A stretch of DNA of 64,000 nt. Origin: Syngnathus acus (Eukaryota > Chordata > Actinopteri > Syngnathiformes > Syngnathidae). The notes below the pieces were generated by a model that was not told the origin of the DNA, did no database searches, and saw nothing but the letters and a program-made list of their open reading frames with translations. The number at the start of each line of letters is the position of its first letter. The first letter of the stretch is position 1. This document shows positions 1-13,075 of this stretch, one piece after another. The stretch covers positions 869,001 through 933,000 of the forward strand of contig NC_051104.1 in assembly GCF_901709675.1 (NCBI RefSeq), written 5' to 3'. The position numbers and the translations under genes are program-made.

Positions 1-290
1 ATTATTCATAATAACAGTGTCGTATATAATGAGAATTACTGATAGTAGTTTTTTGGTGAAATATTTTTTTAATGCTGTTAATAAATGCATTTGTTTTCAA
101 AAAGCTTTTTTTGAATATCCATGCTTTACTACAGTACCTACTATAAGTACAAACCTTTTATGCAATGACCTTTACATGTCATTTCTATTACTTCACACAA
201 ACACTACATCCATCTGCTCCTGGTTCGGCCCCCCCGGTCTAAATTGAGAACCAAATTCGGCCCGCCAGTCAAAAAGTTTGCCCACCCCTG
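1..290 (-). mobile_element. hAT-like element end, cut by window start
   Basis: Read on the minus strand, the piece starts CAGGGGTGGGCAAACTTTTT at 290 and continues into a GGCCGAATTTGG-type segment. This is the usual terminal inverted repeat and 'GGCCG' start of non-autonomous hAT (Charlie-type) elements. The other end lies outside the window, so the size and target duplication cannot be confirmed. The ORFs over it are not coding. Confidence 0.6.
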
Positions 291-298
291 GGCTAGGG

Positions 299-3200
299 TC
301 ACATTAATGGACGAGCAACATTTAACTGTATTTCGTGTTTTGTATAGGGACGCATTCTATTCTATAGAGGCAAGACATTCTATTTACATTTTGGCTACTC
401 CATGGGAAAAGCATCGCCTCCATCTGTGAAGTGTCCGCTCCAATCCAATAGGACGCAGGTAAATACACCCAACGTCCCGTCAACACAGCTAGCGGGCGGT
501 CATTTGTCATGCCATCAAAACAATGAGACGGCAGAGACCTGTGGCTGTCATAACCGTTGGCGCGTGAATGACTCGCGCGGGAAACAGTCCTTGTAATTAT
601 CCTCTCCGCCACTTGTTCCCTCCCGTCGCATCCCGACATCAGTCACCGTGGTACCGTGTATTGAATTCTGATAGAATCTTGCTAAACAAAAGCCGCCGCG
701 CTTCACGCGTCGCCTTCGTCGGTGATCGTTCCCCCGTTGGAACACCGAATCAAACACCGAGGGGGGCTTTTCCTCATATTGATATTCCAATCATGCGCTC
801 AATTTATGATGAAGCAAGCAGCCGATATGGAAGAACAACTGGATTAGACAGCGCTTTCACAGCTGATAAAAGGTATTATGCATTGATTCCTTCTCCGGGG
901 CGGCGGCGATATCACATTATCAGCAAAATGTTAGCATAATGTAAAAATCCGGCAAGCTAAATTGAATGTCAAAATGCGACAAAGACGCCCGGCTCACTTC
1001 GGACAGAATGCAAATGCGAGCGGCACACAGACGCGTGTCCAAATGTACTTAACGCCGATGAGTCACCGCCGGCGTGCGCCAACATTATGAAAAGTATCGA
1101 CGGTGACCTTTAGTATGCGAATGCAAACGTGTGCAGTGACAATGCCCTACGAGAAGAGACGGCGATAGCAACCGAATGTCACTTGATCCGTAAAAAAAAG
1201 ACTGTTTACATCTGAGCCGGGATAAAAATGTATCTCCTTTGAGCAAATAAAAACAGATTTTAAGCTTGTCACATGACTTACTCCAAAAACACACCAGTAA
1301 GCACTGCCTGCCTTACATCTGTCCTATCCTGCCCTGTCCTGTCCTGTGTCACACGACTTGCCATTTGACCACTCAAAGGGAGCCAAACAGTCACACAAAT
1401 AGTTTTCTGACTAACTTTTATATGAAACGTGGCAGAAATCTATTTGTACCTGACAGCATTTTTGCACCGGCTTCCCTGCCACCAGAAAGGCACTAGTCAA
1501 CCGTGCCAGTGTTTTATCGGCATTAAAGTTAATTCGTAAAGAAAGTCAGAGTGCATATTTAATCATTTGTCTCGGGGAACTGAGCGAGGGATGAGGCCAA
1601 CGACCGCAAAGAGAGCCTTGGGAAAGCGTGTCACAACCAGTGACTCGGAAGGACTCGGCCTGACGCCGAGGCAGTGCAGTCAGTCGTGACCGACGACCAT
1701 CACGGAAACGGCCACAAGCGTTCGGTGGGAACTGACCTGCCCTCCGTCCAGGGCGTCAGGGAAAAACTATTTTTGGAATTTTGTAGCTTCAACGTGGAGA
1801 TGAGGAAGAAAATCTGGGGTTAGCCATGTCGCAGCCAGTCGGTAACAAGCAAGAGGTAGACGACTCGAGCGATTTCACAGTTGCCGGTTTTTGGACTTGG
1901 GACTTGCTGGGCTTGACTTTAATGTGTTTTCGTGGTGACTTTTTGTAACTTGGTACTTGCTTCAAACTTGAAGGTTAAGAACTGAGACTTGCATTTAGAG
2001 TGTAAGACTTATTCCCACTAAGACTTATTCTGGTACGAAGCGGCTCCTCCCCCTGTGCCCATACGCATAAGATATTCATCAAAGAAGCATTTAGTCACAC
2101 TCTGGTTCAGATATAATTCAGTCAAGGTCGATGGCGTACACCCACCACCTCCCGAAATCCTTCTCCAGACAACTTGTAACCTCGTATGTTTTATTATGCC
2201 GCGCCAACAGAGCCGTCACGATAAACGCGAGTGAAGAGAAGGCAGAGGGTGCTGTCAAAAGCAGCTAGAACAGATTAGTTTTAAATCATAATGTCACCAT
2301 CGTCATTCCCGTTGTTGCTGAAAAGAAAAGCAGAGCATCCCGAGCGAGCCAGATAAGGAAGCCGGGTTGGAGGAAAAATGTGGACACCTGCCGTCTGCCA
2401 CATTCCCCGCCTCAAGTTGCCAAAACAAGGAAAAAAATCTTTTCACCATTCCATTTTTTTTTTTATGTCAGGTTTGTCCTTTTAAATTAAACCTAACTGA
2501 CAACATTCACATTCATTATTCCAAGTCTACGGGCTTTTCTTTCCGCTATCAGCTCGGCTTTGCCTGTTGAATTATTCAAAGAGCTGCTCCGTTGTGGTTC
2601 TGCGAGGCCACGAGAAAACATAAAGTCACACTTTAATACCGCAGATGTCAAAATATTACTATATGTTGAATTCTATCACGACATTACTTCAGTTCAAATA
2701 TTCTCGTATTTGAATATTCGTAAACACACACAGGTGGCGCTGTAGAGCCGCTCCATTTAGGGTGAAGGTAATTTATTTCTCGTCTTTGCTATGCTCGACA
2801 CTAATTTGTAAGCCATCAAGGGGCCACAAAAGAGAAAGGTAGTTTCCAATTATGCTTCATCACAGCCACCCATCCCTGCAATTGGTCCGTGCGCATCATA
2901 AACCTCGGATGCAACCTTAAAACAAGTGTGACCTTTATGCAAATCCCTAAATCAATCAGTGCGGTCGTTAAAGCGTTAACAAGCTCGGGCCGTCCCGTCG
3001 TTCCTTCGCCCCGGTAAACAGGTCGTTAAAGGGTCTGCTTCAGCCTAAAAGGGGGGGCTTCTCGGCCTTGGGTGCCACCGGAGCTCTTAATGATGCGGAA
3101 AATTAAAAAGGTTTCGGCTGGAACAGTCAAAGCTTGTTACCTTGTGTGAAGGGCTTGTTCTCCGTTCACCTGCTTTGACGCGGCGAACGCGGACTTCGGC

Positions 3201-4245
3201 CAAAAGGCAAGGTCTAACGAGGTTTACTATTTGCATTCCAGACACACAAAAGGATAAAAGGCTCAATGTACTGCTGCTACAGATTGTTAAACTGAAGACA
3301 GAGCACTGCAAAGGCCTTCTCTGTTGGCTTAAACACTATTAGTCACTGACCTACATTTCAGCAGAAATGGAGAATATTTCTTCTTCAACATTGTTTTTCC
3401 CAACACTCGATTCTCTGTACTTTGTTGCATTTCTATCGGCTGCATTGCTTTCTATAAATGAACCCAAGCAAATTGAGATTTCGACTTGACTTGACGAACC
3501 CTACTAAAGAGCGACGTCACCCTCGGAAAAAATATCAACATCGAGTTGACCTCCACAGCCACAAAATATTTACTAGCTTTTTCTTCTCCTCATGTCACAC
3601 AAGGGTCTCCACTCATGCTGGTAATAAGTAGCCGCATTCTGGCTCCCAAATGTAGCATCACGTCTAAATGCCACTTGCTGGCGGTTTAATAAGTACAACA
3701 ACCAATATAGCGCTCGCCATCCCCGGGGGCCACTTAAAAACTAACAGGCGGCTGCTTTGTCTTCATTTTTTTTACTAAAGTTTCAAATAAAGCCATGAAG
3801 TGTTTTTTCTTCTCCAGTCGGGCGATATATGACAGGTGTGTCAATATCACAAGTCCTCACGCGCTGGTTAAATTTCGAGTGAAATGGGCGGATTGTAGCG
3901 TTGGGGGACGCCAAAGGGGCTCGGCGGTTCCTCTGATTGGTTGCAAAGGGAGCAGGAAATTGCTCAGAAAATGAAGACCTTTTGCATCTACCTCAATCAC
4001 TCCACTTCGACGTGCCCTTCGGTGTTTCCCCGCATTACTGCCGTGGAATCTACAGGCGGGATTATGAGAAAGCGTTACCTTGTCACCTTTGTCCAGTCAG
4101 TCGGTCATTCTGAAAATATGTCAAGGCACTTTTACACGGTATTCCTGCTAAATTGGCACGTAAGAGTCTTAGTGGTTGAGCTGCCATTTAGTTGCCTGTG
4201 TCTTTCTTTGCGGATTTCTCTGTTTTCAAAATTAACAAAAATAAA
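299..4245. other. non-coding, nothing recognised
   Basis: No ORF here resembles a known protein and none is flanked by convincing splice sites. A degenerate ACTTG-rich patch lies at about 1895-2030. No RNA gene or transposon end was recognised. Confidence 0.5.
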
Positions 4246-4297
4246 ATAATGATAATAATAATAATACTAATGATAATAATACTACTACTACTACTAC

Positions 4298-4332
<35 letters not shown>
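4246..4332. repeat. compound (AAT)n/(ACT)n microsatellite
   Basis: Nearly pure AAT/ATA triplets with an internal block of ACT triplets. The poly-Ile and poly-Leu ORFs across it are artefacts of the repeat. Confidence 0.95.
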
Positions 4333-4334
<2 letters not shown>

Positions 4335-4417
4335 CATAGTAATAATAATAAGAAAAACTGTCCTAATACTTCCCACTTTTCCCACCGTGGTTCCTCTGCT
4401 TCACTAATGTTGTTCTT

Positions 4418-4441
4418 AAATAAATAAATAAATAAATAAAT
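4418..4441. repeat. (AAAT)n microsatellite
   Basis: Six perfect AAAT units follow shortly after the AAT repeat. Confidence 0.95.
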
Positions 4442-7400
4442 ACTGTAAAATGGATTCACGCCCGTAGGGGGGATGCTGGAAATGTATTCTTAGCAAATAT
4501 ATGGACGAACCCGCCGCGCTAGAAGCATCATGGGGCGCATTCGGAAGAACTCAAAAGCTTCGAGGTGCCGAAAACTGCGAACAATCCACTGGCTTGGCAA
4601 CAAAAACCTTCTATAATGGACAGAAAGTGAACGTAATAGCTACAAGCCTTTTCTCGCTCAAAGCACATGTTGTTGCTCTTGGCAGAACATCATATTTCAC
4701 AGATTTAGGCATTTTTAATTAAAAATCTATTAGCTGCATTGTGCTTGGAGTGCATTACCTGCACGGTGGGATTCTCCTTTGGCTAAATGAGGCAAACAAC
4801 ATTAGGGTAGTGAAAAATGCTTCTTAAGACTCATTGACCTTCAGTTTGACGCGTGCGTGAGTTATCTAACAACATGTTTCCTGTACATCAATTCTCTTGA
4901 TAATTCTGTGCTTCCTCGTCTTTTTAATGTTTGTTCCATCGGGACCCGATGGCATCGTTTCAAGATGATAAGAAACTGATGTCACCCACAATGTGACAAA
5001 CATTCCACATGTGGGAACCGACGACGTTCACGAACACACTCATCTAAACTGCAACAAGCCTGATGTCACCAGCATTGCGTGAAAATGCAATACCACTGGT
5101 GGACATGGTAGGAACAGCAATAGAAGCTAAAAATCAGCCATTCTGGTTCACTAATTGGAAATGTGTTCGGAAGCCATGTCTAATCAATGTTGCATAAAAG
5201 CAAAGAGAATGTGATCAAACACTGCGTCTTTGCGGCGCGAACAAAGACAACGGCTGACTGACACCTTGATGTTACTGCTCTAGCTTCTATAACTTGTGCC
5301 GTAAAGCACATCTGCCGCTACATCACTCACTCTCTTTTGTGCTCTTGATATTTGAGCGGTGGGTGTGATAGGAAATCTCTCTCATCCACTTCCACCATCC
5401 AGAGTATCAGCAACGCCAACCCCCCCACACACCTTCTGTGGAGAGCTGCGGGGGAGGGAAGGAGGGGAGAGTGGCAGGCCACGGCTGCTTCCATCACTTA
5501 TCCACCACTCATGCATGATTGAGAGGCTTGTGCAAGCTTGAAGGACTGCATCATTTATACTGGGCTGCTTCAAAAATCAAGAGGCGAGTGACAGTTAGTT
5601 AATATTGACAGAGCAAGAAAGAAAATTAAAAAGGCAAGAACAGGTAAAGCCTAAATAAAGTCCGAGTGGATCCCGATGCTTTCCCGATGCTCCCGCACCA
5701 ATTTTTCACATTGATGCTCTGGTGGAAGCAGATCCAGGGATTCCGATCAGCGATTAGACCGACAAAATGATCCATCAAAGCAGCTGCTTGGGAAAGAATA
5801 GGGAATTAATAAAATGTGGGAAAAAGCTATTCTAGTTGTAAATGCTGTTTTCCCACCGCCGCTGTGCAGGTCCACCATTACGACGTCACCATTACAGAGT
5901 CCGTGGCTCGGCTGAACTCCGTGTTGACCACACATATAAGGATTTGAGATCGTACCTATTGATCTGGTTCAACTACAAAGTTTCAGACCTGTGATTTAAG
6001 GAGTGCTAGTGTAAAAGCGCCTGAAGTAGTGTTTCCAAATTTTGCTCACTATCGAGTAATGTGGCAATTGGATGACCTGATTAATGACGGGAAGCAGTCA
6101 AGGGCCATTTTCATCCAGCTCCACTTATCCTTGGAAAGAGGAGAGAATTGTCCAGAACGTCACCATTACAGAATCTGGACATTTATCATGTAGATCAGTT
6201 GAACGCCCTCCAACTCTCTGAGCGTGAGACACCGATCACTCAACTCAACTTATTTTTATGGAATCTCTTTTTCTTCCCAGGTTGCAGAGATGCAAAGTGC
6301 ACCTTTCAGTCACAGCTAACAGTGGCAGTGTGATGCTTTTAAAATTGCAACACGGTGCTGTGATGGGGACATAGGAAGCCGGCGCTCAGGTTCCGGCTGT
6401 TCACCTGACGGCTTTCCGCTGGGAAACAGAGGCCATTGCTGCGTTTAGCGTTTCCTCTTTGAAGCTTTTGATCGCACTTTACCGATCCCCCATGACTGGA
6501 AACAACAATGGAGGAAACATTCAACAGCTTTTTTTTGGTCTCAAAAACAGGAAGAATGAATCAATACCCGTTATCCCAGTTGGTTGGGCATTCAGTCTGA
6601 CTTACTGAAACGACTGTCACGAAGACTAAGTTTCTGAGATTAAAACTTGAGGTCAATGTAAGTTTGTATGAATGCTGACAGGGACATTGAGTTGCTCGTA
6701 AAAGCCAAGGTTCCAAAGTCTTTTAATACGGGATACGGTTCAACCTTCGGTTGGGACAAGCTTGAATAGGATGAAGTGTAAAAAGAGAGGCAGAATGAAC
6801 AGGAGGAACTAGAATGGTGGCTCACTGATGATATGTACAAGCTTCAGTTTGAATGAAGGACAGAATGAGCTGAACTCAATTGGGTCATCCATTGTGTCCT
6901 GATTGCTTGTGATTGCTCTGTCAGTAGTCCAGACAGTGGAAAAAAATAGAGCAGGTTAACCAATTTCCTCTTCCTACCGCTGAGGGACTGATCTTGAAGT
7001 GGAAAACTTGTCTAAAAGATCTTCGCAAATGCAAATGCAGGCCCCCTTCGGGTGAACCCTGACGTCCGTCGGGAGGATATGATATGCAAAACATCCTCAA
7101 GCAGGAATACGGAGCGTCGGCTCCATAAATCAGCGTGAAGTTCCGTCACGTGGAAACCCCGAGAGAGAAGCGGACGAGAAGTTTGGCCGGGAAACGACTG
7201 ACCGACACCGTGAGGACGGCTTACTCCCGCAACCGGCTGCACTGGAGAGACGGTGAAGGGCAGCCAGGACGGTGATAAATAAAGACTTAAAAGGGGATGA
7301 ATAAAAGATAAAGGGTGGAATTCGTCCTGAAAAGCAATCAGAAGTGGGACCCGCTCAGTCACCCGTCAATTCCAAAGACTCAAAGTGAGGTTGGACTCTG

Positions 7401-10400
7401 CAAAGTTTACCTTTTGGTGTTCAGTTACTGCGGCAACGCTTCGGCTCATGTTTTATACACCTCGCGCTGACACAAAGCCTTTAACTCCTCCCACACAATT
7501 TGCTTTCCCAGAAATAGCATTTAACATCTGGCGGAGGTGCTTTTGCAGTCCGCCTCCATACAACATACATGCGTGTCGTTACCCTTTACCGCGTGACCCT
7601 GGCGCATCCTGATGGATCACCTACAGACCAGGATGGATGGTGTTTCCACCTCCCCCACTAACTACTGCACATTATTCAACGCATCATTCATTTGCATTTT
7701 CCTGCATGCGTCTTGCTCGTTAGCGGCGGTTGGGTTGCCACCCCGACATGGCCCCATGAGACTCAGTTGCTCCTGTAGCTATTTCTTACTCTTCGTTTAA
7801 TACCACACATGCCGGAGTGGCTTCGTTCGAGCCTTCTTGCAAGGTTTCTGCTGGAAAGAAATTACTAATATGTCTGTCAGTCTTGGGGAGGAAAAGCTGC
7901 AATAACGCTCACTGAGCATTTAATAAGTTGTAATATGTGTTAAATATTAAGTAACACTTTTATTCTGGGATGTTGAACATTTTCTCATGCGCGAATAATG
8001 AAAGCCTAAGTCAATACTATCAAGTGAATTCTCTGGAGAATTGGGTTTGACAAATTTGCTTTCAACAATGTGTGAAAAATATGTTCTAACTCTACAATGT
8101 GGCATTTCAATGAACATCCAACTTGACTCAATTTGACAAATGCAAGAAAAATGCATTATTGGATAAAAACACATTCCACAAGGAGAACTTGCCAAAAGCC
8201 TCAATAGTGAACTTGAACGGCACGATGCATCAAACAAGGCTCAGGAAAACAAACTTCAGCTTCATTCCTGCAACTGTGCAGCCAGGAACCTCCACAGGAA
8301 AATCAAGGAAGCAGTCAACCGGCCGACCGGATTGCTATCAAACACAAACAAACTCCTCAGCCTGAGGAAAGAAACGATCCATCTTGCTCCTAGACCCTGC
8401 CATGTTGTTTTTTGCCGTCAGTGAGTTCTTGCTTTATGGTGCCAGTGTCGGGATAGTAGCGCATTGGTCTTTGATCCACTGGAAACCCATCAGAGACACA
8501 AAGCCATAAATAAATTTAAAAAAATACCTTGGGGGGGGTTCTACAAGGTTGTGTTTACATGAAAGATATCCGGCTTTTCTCATTGTACGGTTTATGTGGG
8601 TATGCAACCCTGATTTAACCACTTCGGCTAGCAGTTCAGCTAGCTCACCCTCCGGGCTACAACTTGACTCCTAAATAGCAGCTTCATTGCTTGTGGTCTT
8701 TGTTTCTAAATCACTGCTGTGAATGAGGTCCACAGGCAAGCAATTTATCAACCACTCGAAAGGGGGGGCCGTCAGTAAACACCTAAGTAAGCAGTGGGAT
8801 TTTTTTAGTAAGCAGTGAGGGATTTTGTATTCAACACAAAATAGCAGAAATGTTCTTTGTCTTTGCAACCTCAACCCAGTACGCTCTACTGAAGATGAGG
8901 TTGCGTCTAGTCTTAAAAGTTTAATTTCGGTTGCTACAAACCAATATGGCCACCTTACTGTTCACTTTCGGGCACGAGTCTTTAATAAAAAAAAACGTTT
9001 AATGAAGAAATAATGGATTCCGAGAGGGCCTGTGGGTTGCCTGGTGCTCGGTCCTAATTATAGCATTTTTGGCACCCCTGAATGCAGCTTTCCTGTTCTG
9101 CGCTACTTGAATGCATCAAGCGTACAATAGAGCAGCATGTTGAGGAACAAAAGCTACGCATCCCTCGGAGGGAGCGCCATGTTACAAGGGGTTAAAACTA
9201 TATCCGCGGTGATAACTTCAACGCCGAACGGGAGTGTGAGATTTGCTCCGGTGATTATTCTGTCAGATGCCGCCACCACTCTGATGCGTGATCATACTGT
9301 CGATGGCTTGGGGAGCGAGCAGATAAAATGGCAGCTCCGTATTGGAGCCGCCCACGCTCATTCGCATCTATGCAGTGCTCTAATCCCCAAACTGTTTGCC
9401 CTACATGCTGGAGTAAAGAATAAAAAAAGTATGCCAGAAATGTCAAGACTGCTTTGAAAGCCAACCGGGTCGCTGCAGGTTCCCGAGGGAGGGGGTCGTG
9501 GAAAGCGGAACGAGGCGCCTCGCTAGCGGGGCTGAATGTTTGTCAAACATCTTTGTTTTCACATCAACCATCCTTGTCCTGCAAGTTGTGCTCGGAAAGG
9601 TGCGCAAGGCCTTTTGGGTCACTCGTCGTGCTTTTGTTGGAAGCTCCAGTTTCACCGTTTTAGCAACACCATGTTTGAAAAAACAAAATAAAAAATAATC
9701 TAAAATATTTTGATTATTGCACCCAAACCCAATGGGGAGACCTTGACTAATATATGCACTTTTCATTATCTGCCAAATGAGAGCGTGCTGAGGTAAATTG
9801 AGGTGAGTCATTCTTGCGGTTGGCTTATTAGCAAGGGCCCAAAGCAATATATTACAAAAGACAGCGCGGCTATCAGTAATAGTCTCCAATAAAAGGAATG
9901 GAACAAGGTCTTTGTCAGCAGATAGGGCATGCTTCCTTCACGGCCGCCGCTTGCCTTAGAGATGTTAAAAAAAAAAAAAAAAAACACACACATCAGCAAA
10001 GATGGCGAACGGGATCTTTATGAGGCAAATTAGGCCGTCGCTGATAATTGCTTTTCTCAATGTCGTGGAGGTGCGCTTTGAATTAGCGTCGGGCATTCAG
10101 GGAGCTGATTAGCTGGCGTCGGCGCGGCTCTCAATCAGATCTTTGGATCGCGGTTTGGCTCCGAAATTCGGACCTGAAGTAGTACTGTCCAAATCAGAGT
10201 TTCTACTTTAGTATGTGTCTCATAGATTCAGAGAGATGAGGTCCCTTTTTTTTAATTTTCAATTAGCGGCCCAGCGGACTTCACCCCACCTCATCATTCC
10301 ACCTGAACTCTGGGCCTCGCCATTAATTGACTCAGCGGCGTTGTCACCGAACTTCATTTCCACGTCGCGCACCTCCTGGCTACTTCACAACACATTTTGG

Positions 10401-12944
10401 CCTGCGCGAATATCGAAGTGTTTTGTGACATATGGGGGGCTTTATTTTTTGACGCTCCATTTTTCCCATCCTCCGTCGTCTCTGTATGCTTTATAACTCG
10501 CGCCTGCTTCTCTCTGTAGCCAAGCCATTACAGATTTAATTGTTCTTTTGAACTGCCAACTCGTGGCACGCCGCCCTCACTCACTGCTTCCATGCAATTG
10601 TCAAGAGGATCTCCATTCTGCCCGTGAAGTATCACATGGGCTGTGTTGGAAGCGACGAAGCTGGCCAACACTACTTTTGGATCAAATTATACGACCCATG
10701 CAAAATTTATACCGAGCGACTTTATTTGCTGAATTCAATGATGTGTGTCTCCCGCCAAATGATCAAGTAACATTTTAGTGGTTTCATTCTCTTATAATTA
10801 TCATGTTAAGATAAAATACTACTTTATTCCTGTTCCCGGTGCAGAGGGAATGACGTGGCAAAAAACAAAAGAAAGAAAGATATTAGCTATACTGTAAAAA
10901 AATATATATAATGAAAAAAGTCCTGTGGTGAATAAATAGAGCTTACGATAAAATACGATAAAACGTCCCGGCTCGGCGGAATATGCAAAAACAAGTCTGG
11001 GTTGACTGGAGATGCCGTCATGATGCACGGAGACCATTTGTGATGTGAAAGGTATGTGTGGGTGGGGAGAGGCGGGGGGAGTGGGCTGAGGGAGCAAAGC
11101 AAACAGATATGTTCCTGCCTGTGGCGGCCACACTTGAACCTATTTTTAGACTTACACACTTGCAACAGTCATGTGACCCAGCAGCAGTTCAGGCTGACAA
11201 GTCATGTTGAACTTGGAAACTCTTGAGGGGATTTTCTCAATGAAAGCCAGACATTTTTTTCTCCTTGGCTGAGCCTTTTAGTGAGTAATTCATGGCTGTT
11301 GGGAGGTAGCATCGTCTCGAAAATGTTCATACAACGCCCCAAGTGAATTGTTTGTTTGACTTTTTTTTTTGCACATTAAAACAAAATTATAATGTACTGT
11401 GTATAAAGTATTTCCATATTAATTGGATTGGAGAAAAACGTCCCTGCTGACTGCTAACCGACGTCCTCAAGTGATAAAATGGCGGGGGCTGTTGACATTC
11501 ATCTCTTCTTGGGTTACAGCTGCACTTTAAAGGGCTTTTAGTCTGATTCGTTTTGCCACCTCCACGACGATTACTTTTCAAATTAATGGCACCTTAACCC
11601 TCTATCAGCTGAGCACATTTATGATCAATCCAAATTTGCTGCTTTGCATCCATCTGTCTGCATTGAATTCACCACTTGCATAAAGCATATTCTGCTGTAG
11701 ACGAGGAGTCTCTATTTTTTCGGGACGTGTCGTCAAGGTCGGCTTGCGCTTTGTTGTTGTGCGGGGGCATCAGACGAGGACTCGTTTTTTCCAAAACGAG
11801 TGCTGAGCGTACACAAATACAGCTGCTTCCGTTCTCTCGGCACAGAGCGGGTGGAAAAACCAACAACAGCTTTTTCACACTTTGCAATAAGACAAAAGCA
11901 TTTCTTGTGGGTTGATTCATTTGAGCCCCTAAACGAAACAATCATAATCTAGTTTATAAAGGCTAAAGCTAACGCTATCGGTGCTATCCACGATCTGCGT
12001 TCTCTAACGGCCCCGCTGCCGGCTTTGCGATGCAGCCTGTCAGGAGAGCAGAGGCAGAGCGCTACATAATTGACCCCCCAAGATTAGTTTAATTAAGAAA
12101 CGCCACACAAAAGAAATTCACGGCCTTCCTCGCGGCTTCCTCGCCATCCATGTCACTTTTTGGAGACGGGCCAATTAAGACGACGTATATGATCGTATCT
12201 TTAGCGTTGGACGTTTGACATCAATGCGCTTCCAATAAGCGGGAAAGAAGAAAGACAACACGTCGCATACGTAAAGCTGGGCTGGCGAGTGCCGATTGGG
12301 CTGCTTTTTTTTTTTTTTTTGTTCCGCCGCGCTAGCTGGTTTTAAATGTAATTAGCTGTCAGGGCTCGTGAAAGCTGCCGCCTAATTCCCCTTTCTATAT
12401 ATTTTTTCCCCCCACTAACAGCAGCGCAGGCTGCATGCGGCCAAGGCTCACACTGACAATAATTAAAGCTCTGCCTCGCCGACGTGCATTTGTTTTCGTA
12501 CGGTCCGCCACGCGCACGAACTCACGCACTCGCATAAGCTCACAAGCCGCACACATTCCTACAGGAGTAATTCGCTTCCCTTGAGGGATTTGACCACTTG
12601 AAAACACAAGGCCATTGCACTTAACCACCCCCAACGTCTTGCAATTCTTGTTAGCAACTCTTGCAACTTTGGAGCTGTTAAAAGTTCTAATTCAGCCCAC
12701 TCGACAAAAACTTTTCCCAGTGCACCTATAACAGTCTTATGACAATGTAATATAATGTACAATCAAGTCATTATAACCACACGGTTTCATAGACACCGAA
12801 CCATGCCAATAATGGCAAAGATTTGCCAGTGATTGATAACCTGCCTCGAAGGGATCATAATTGCAGTGTGAGCCACTTTTGTCTAAATAAAGAACCTCAT
12901 TTCACAGCAACATAGTTCCTTGGCACTCTGATGCCACCATAGGC
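4442..12944. other. long gene-free stretch
   Basis: Only short unconserved ORFs are seen. A poly(A) run lies at 9964-9983 and short T runs near 11356 and 12305. Segments at about 10010-10140 and 12030-12480 are rich in TAATTA/CTAATT motifs and could be regulatory, but this is not established. Confidence 0.5.
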
Positions 12945-13075
12945 AATAATAATAATAATAATAATAATAAATTTTATTTATAAGGCTCCTTTCAAGGCAC
13001 TCAAGGTCGCCGTACAAACATAAAATAGCATAAACAATTAAAACAAAAAGAAAACAAAAACGTTAAAAAATGACC
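12945..13075 (-). mobile_element. LINE/SINE-type 3' tail fragment with (AAT)n
   Basis: An (AAT)n run (12945-12971) is followed by AAATTTTATTTATAAGGCTC and CAAGGCACTCAAGGTCGCCG. The same design, triplet repeat plus TTTATTTATA plus a short G/C-rich box, ends the LINE at 54782. It is read as the 3' end of a minus-strand retroposon with the body lost. The exact family is uncertain. Confidence 0.5.
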
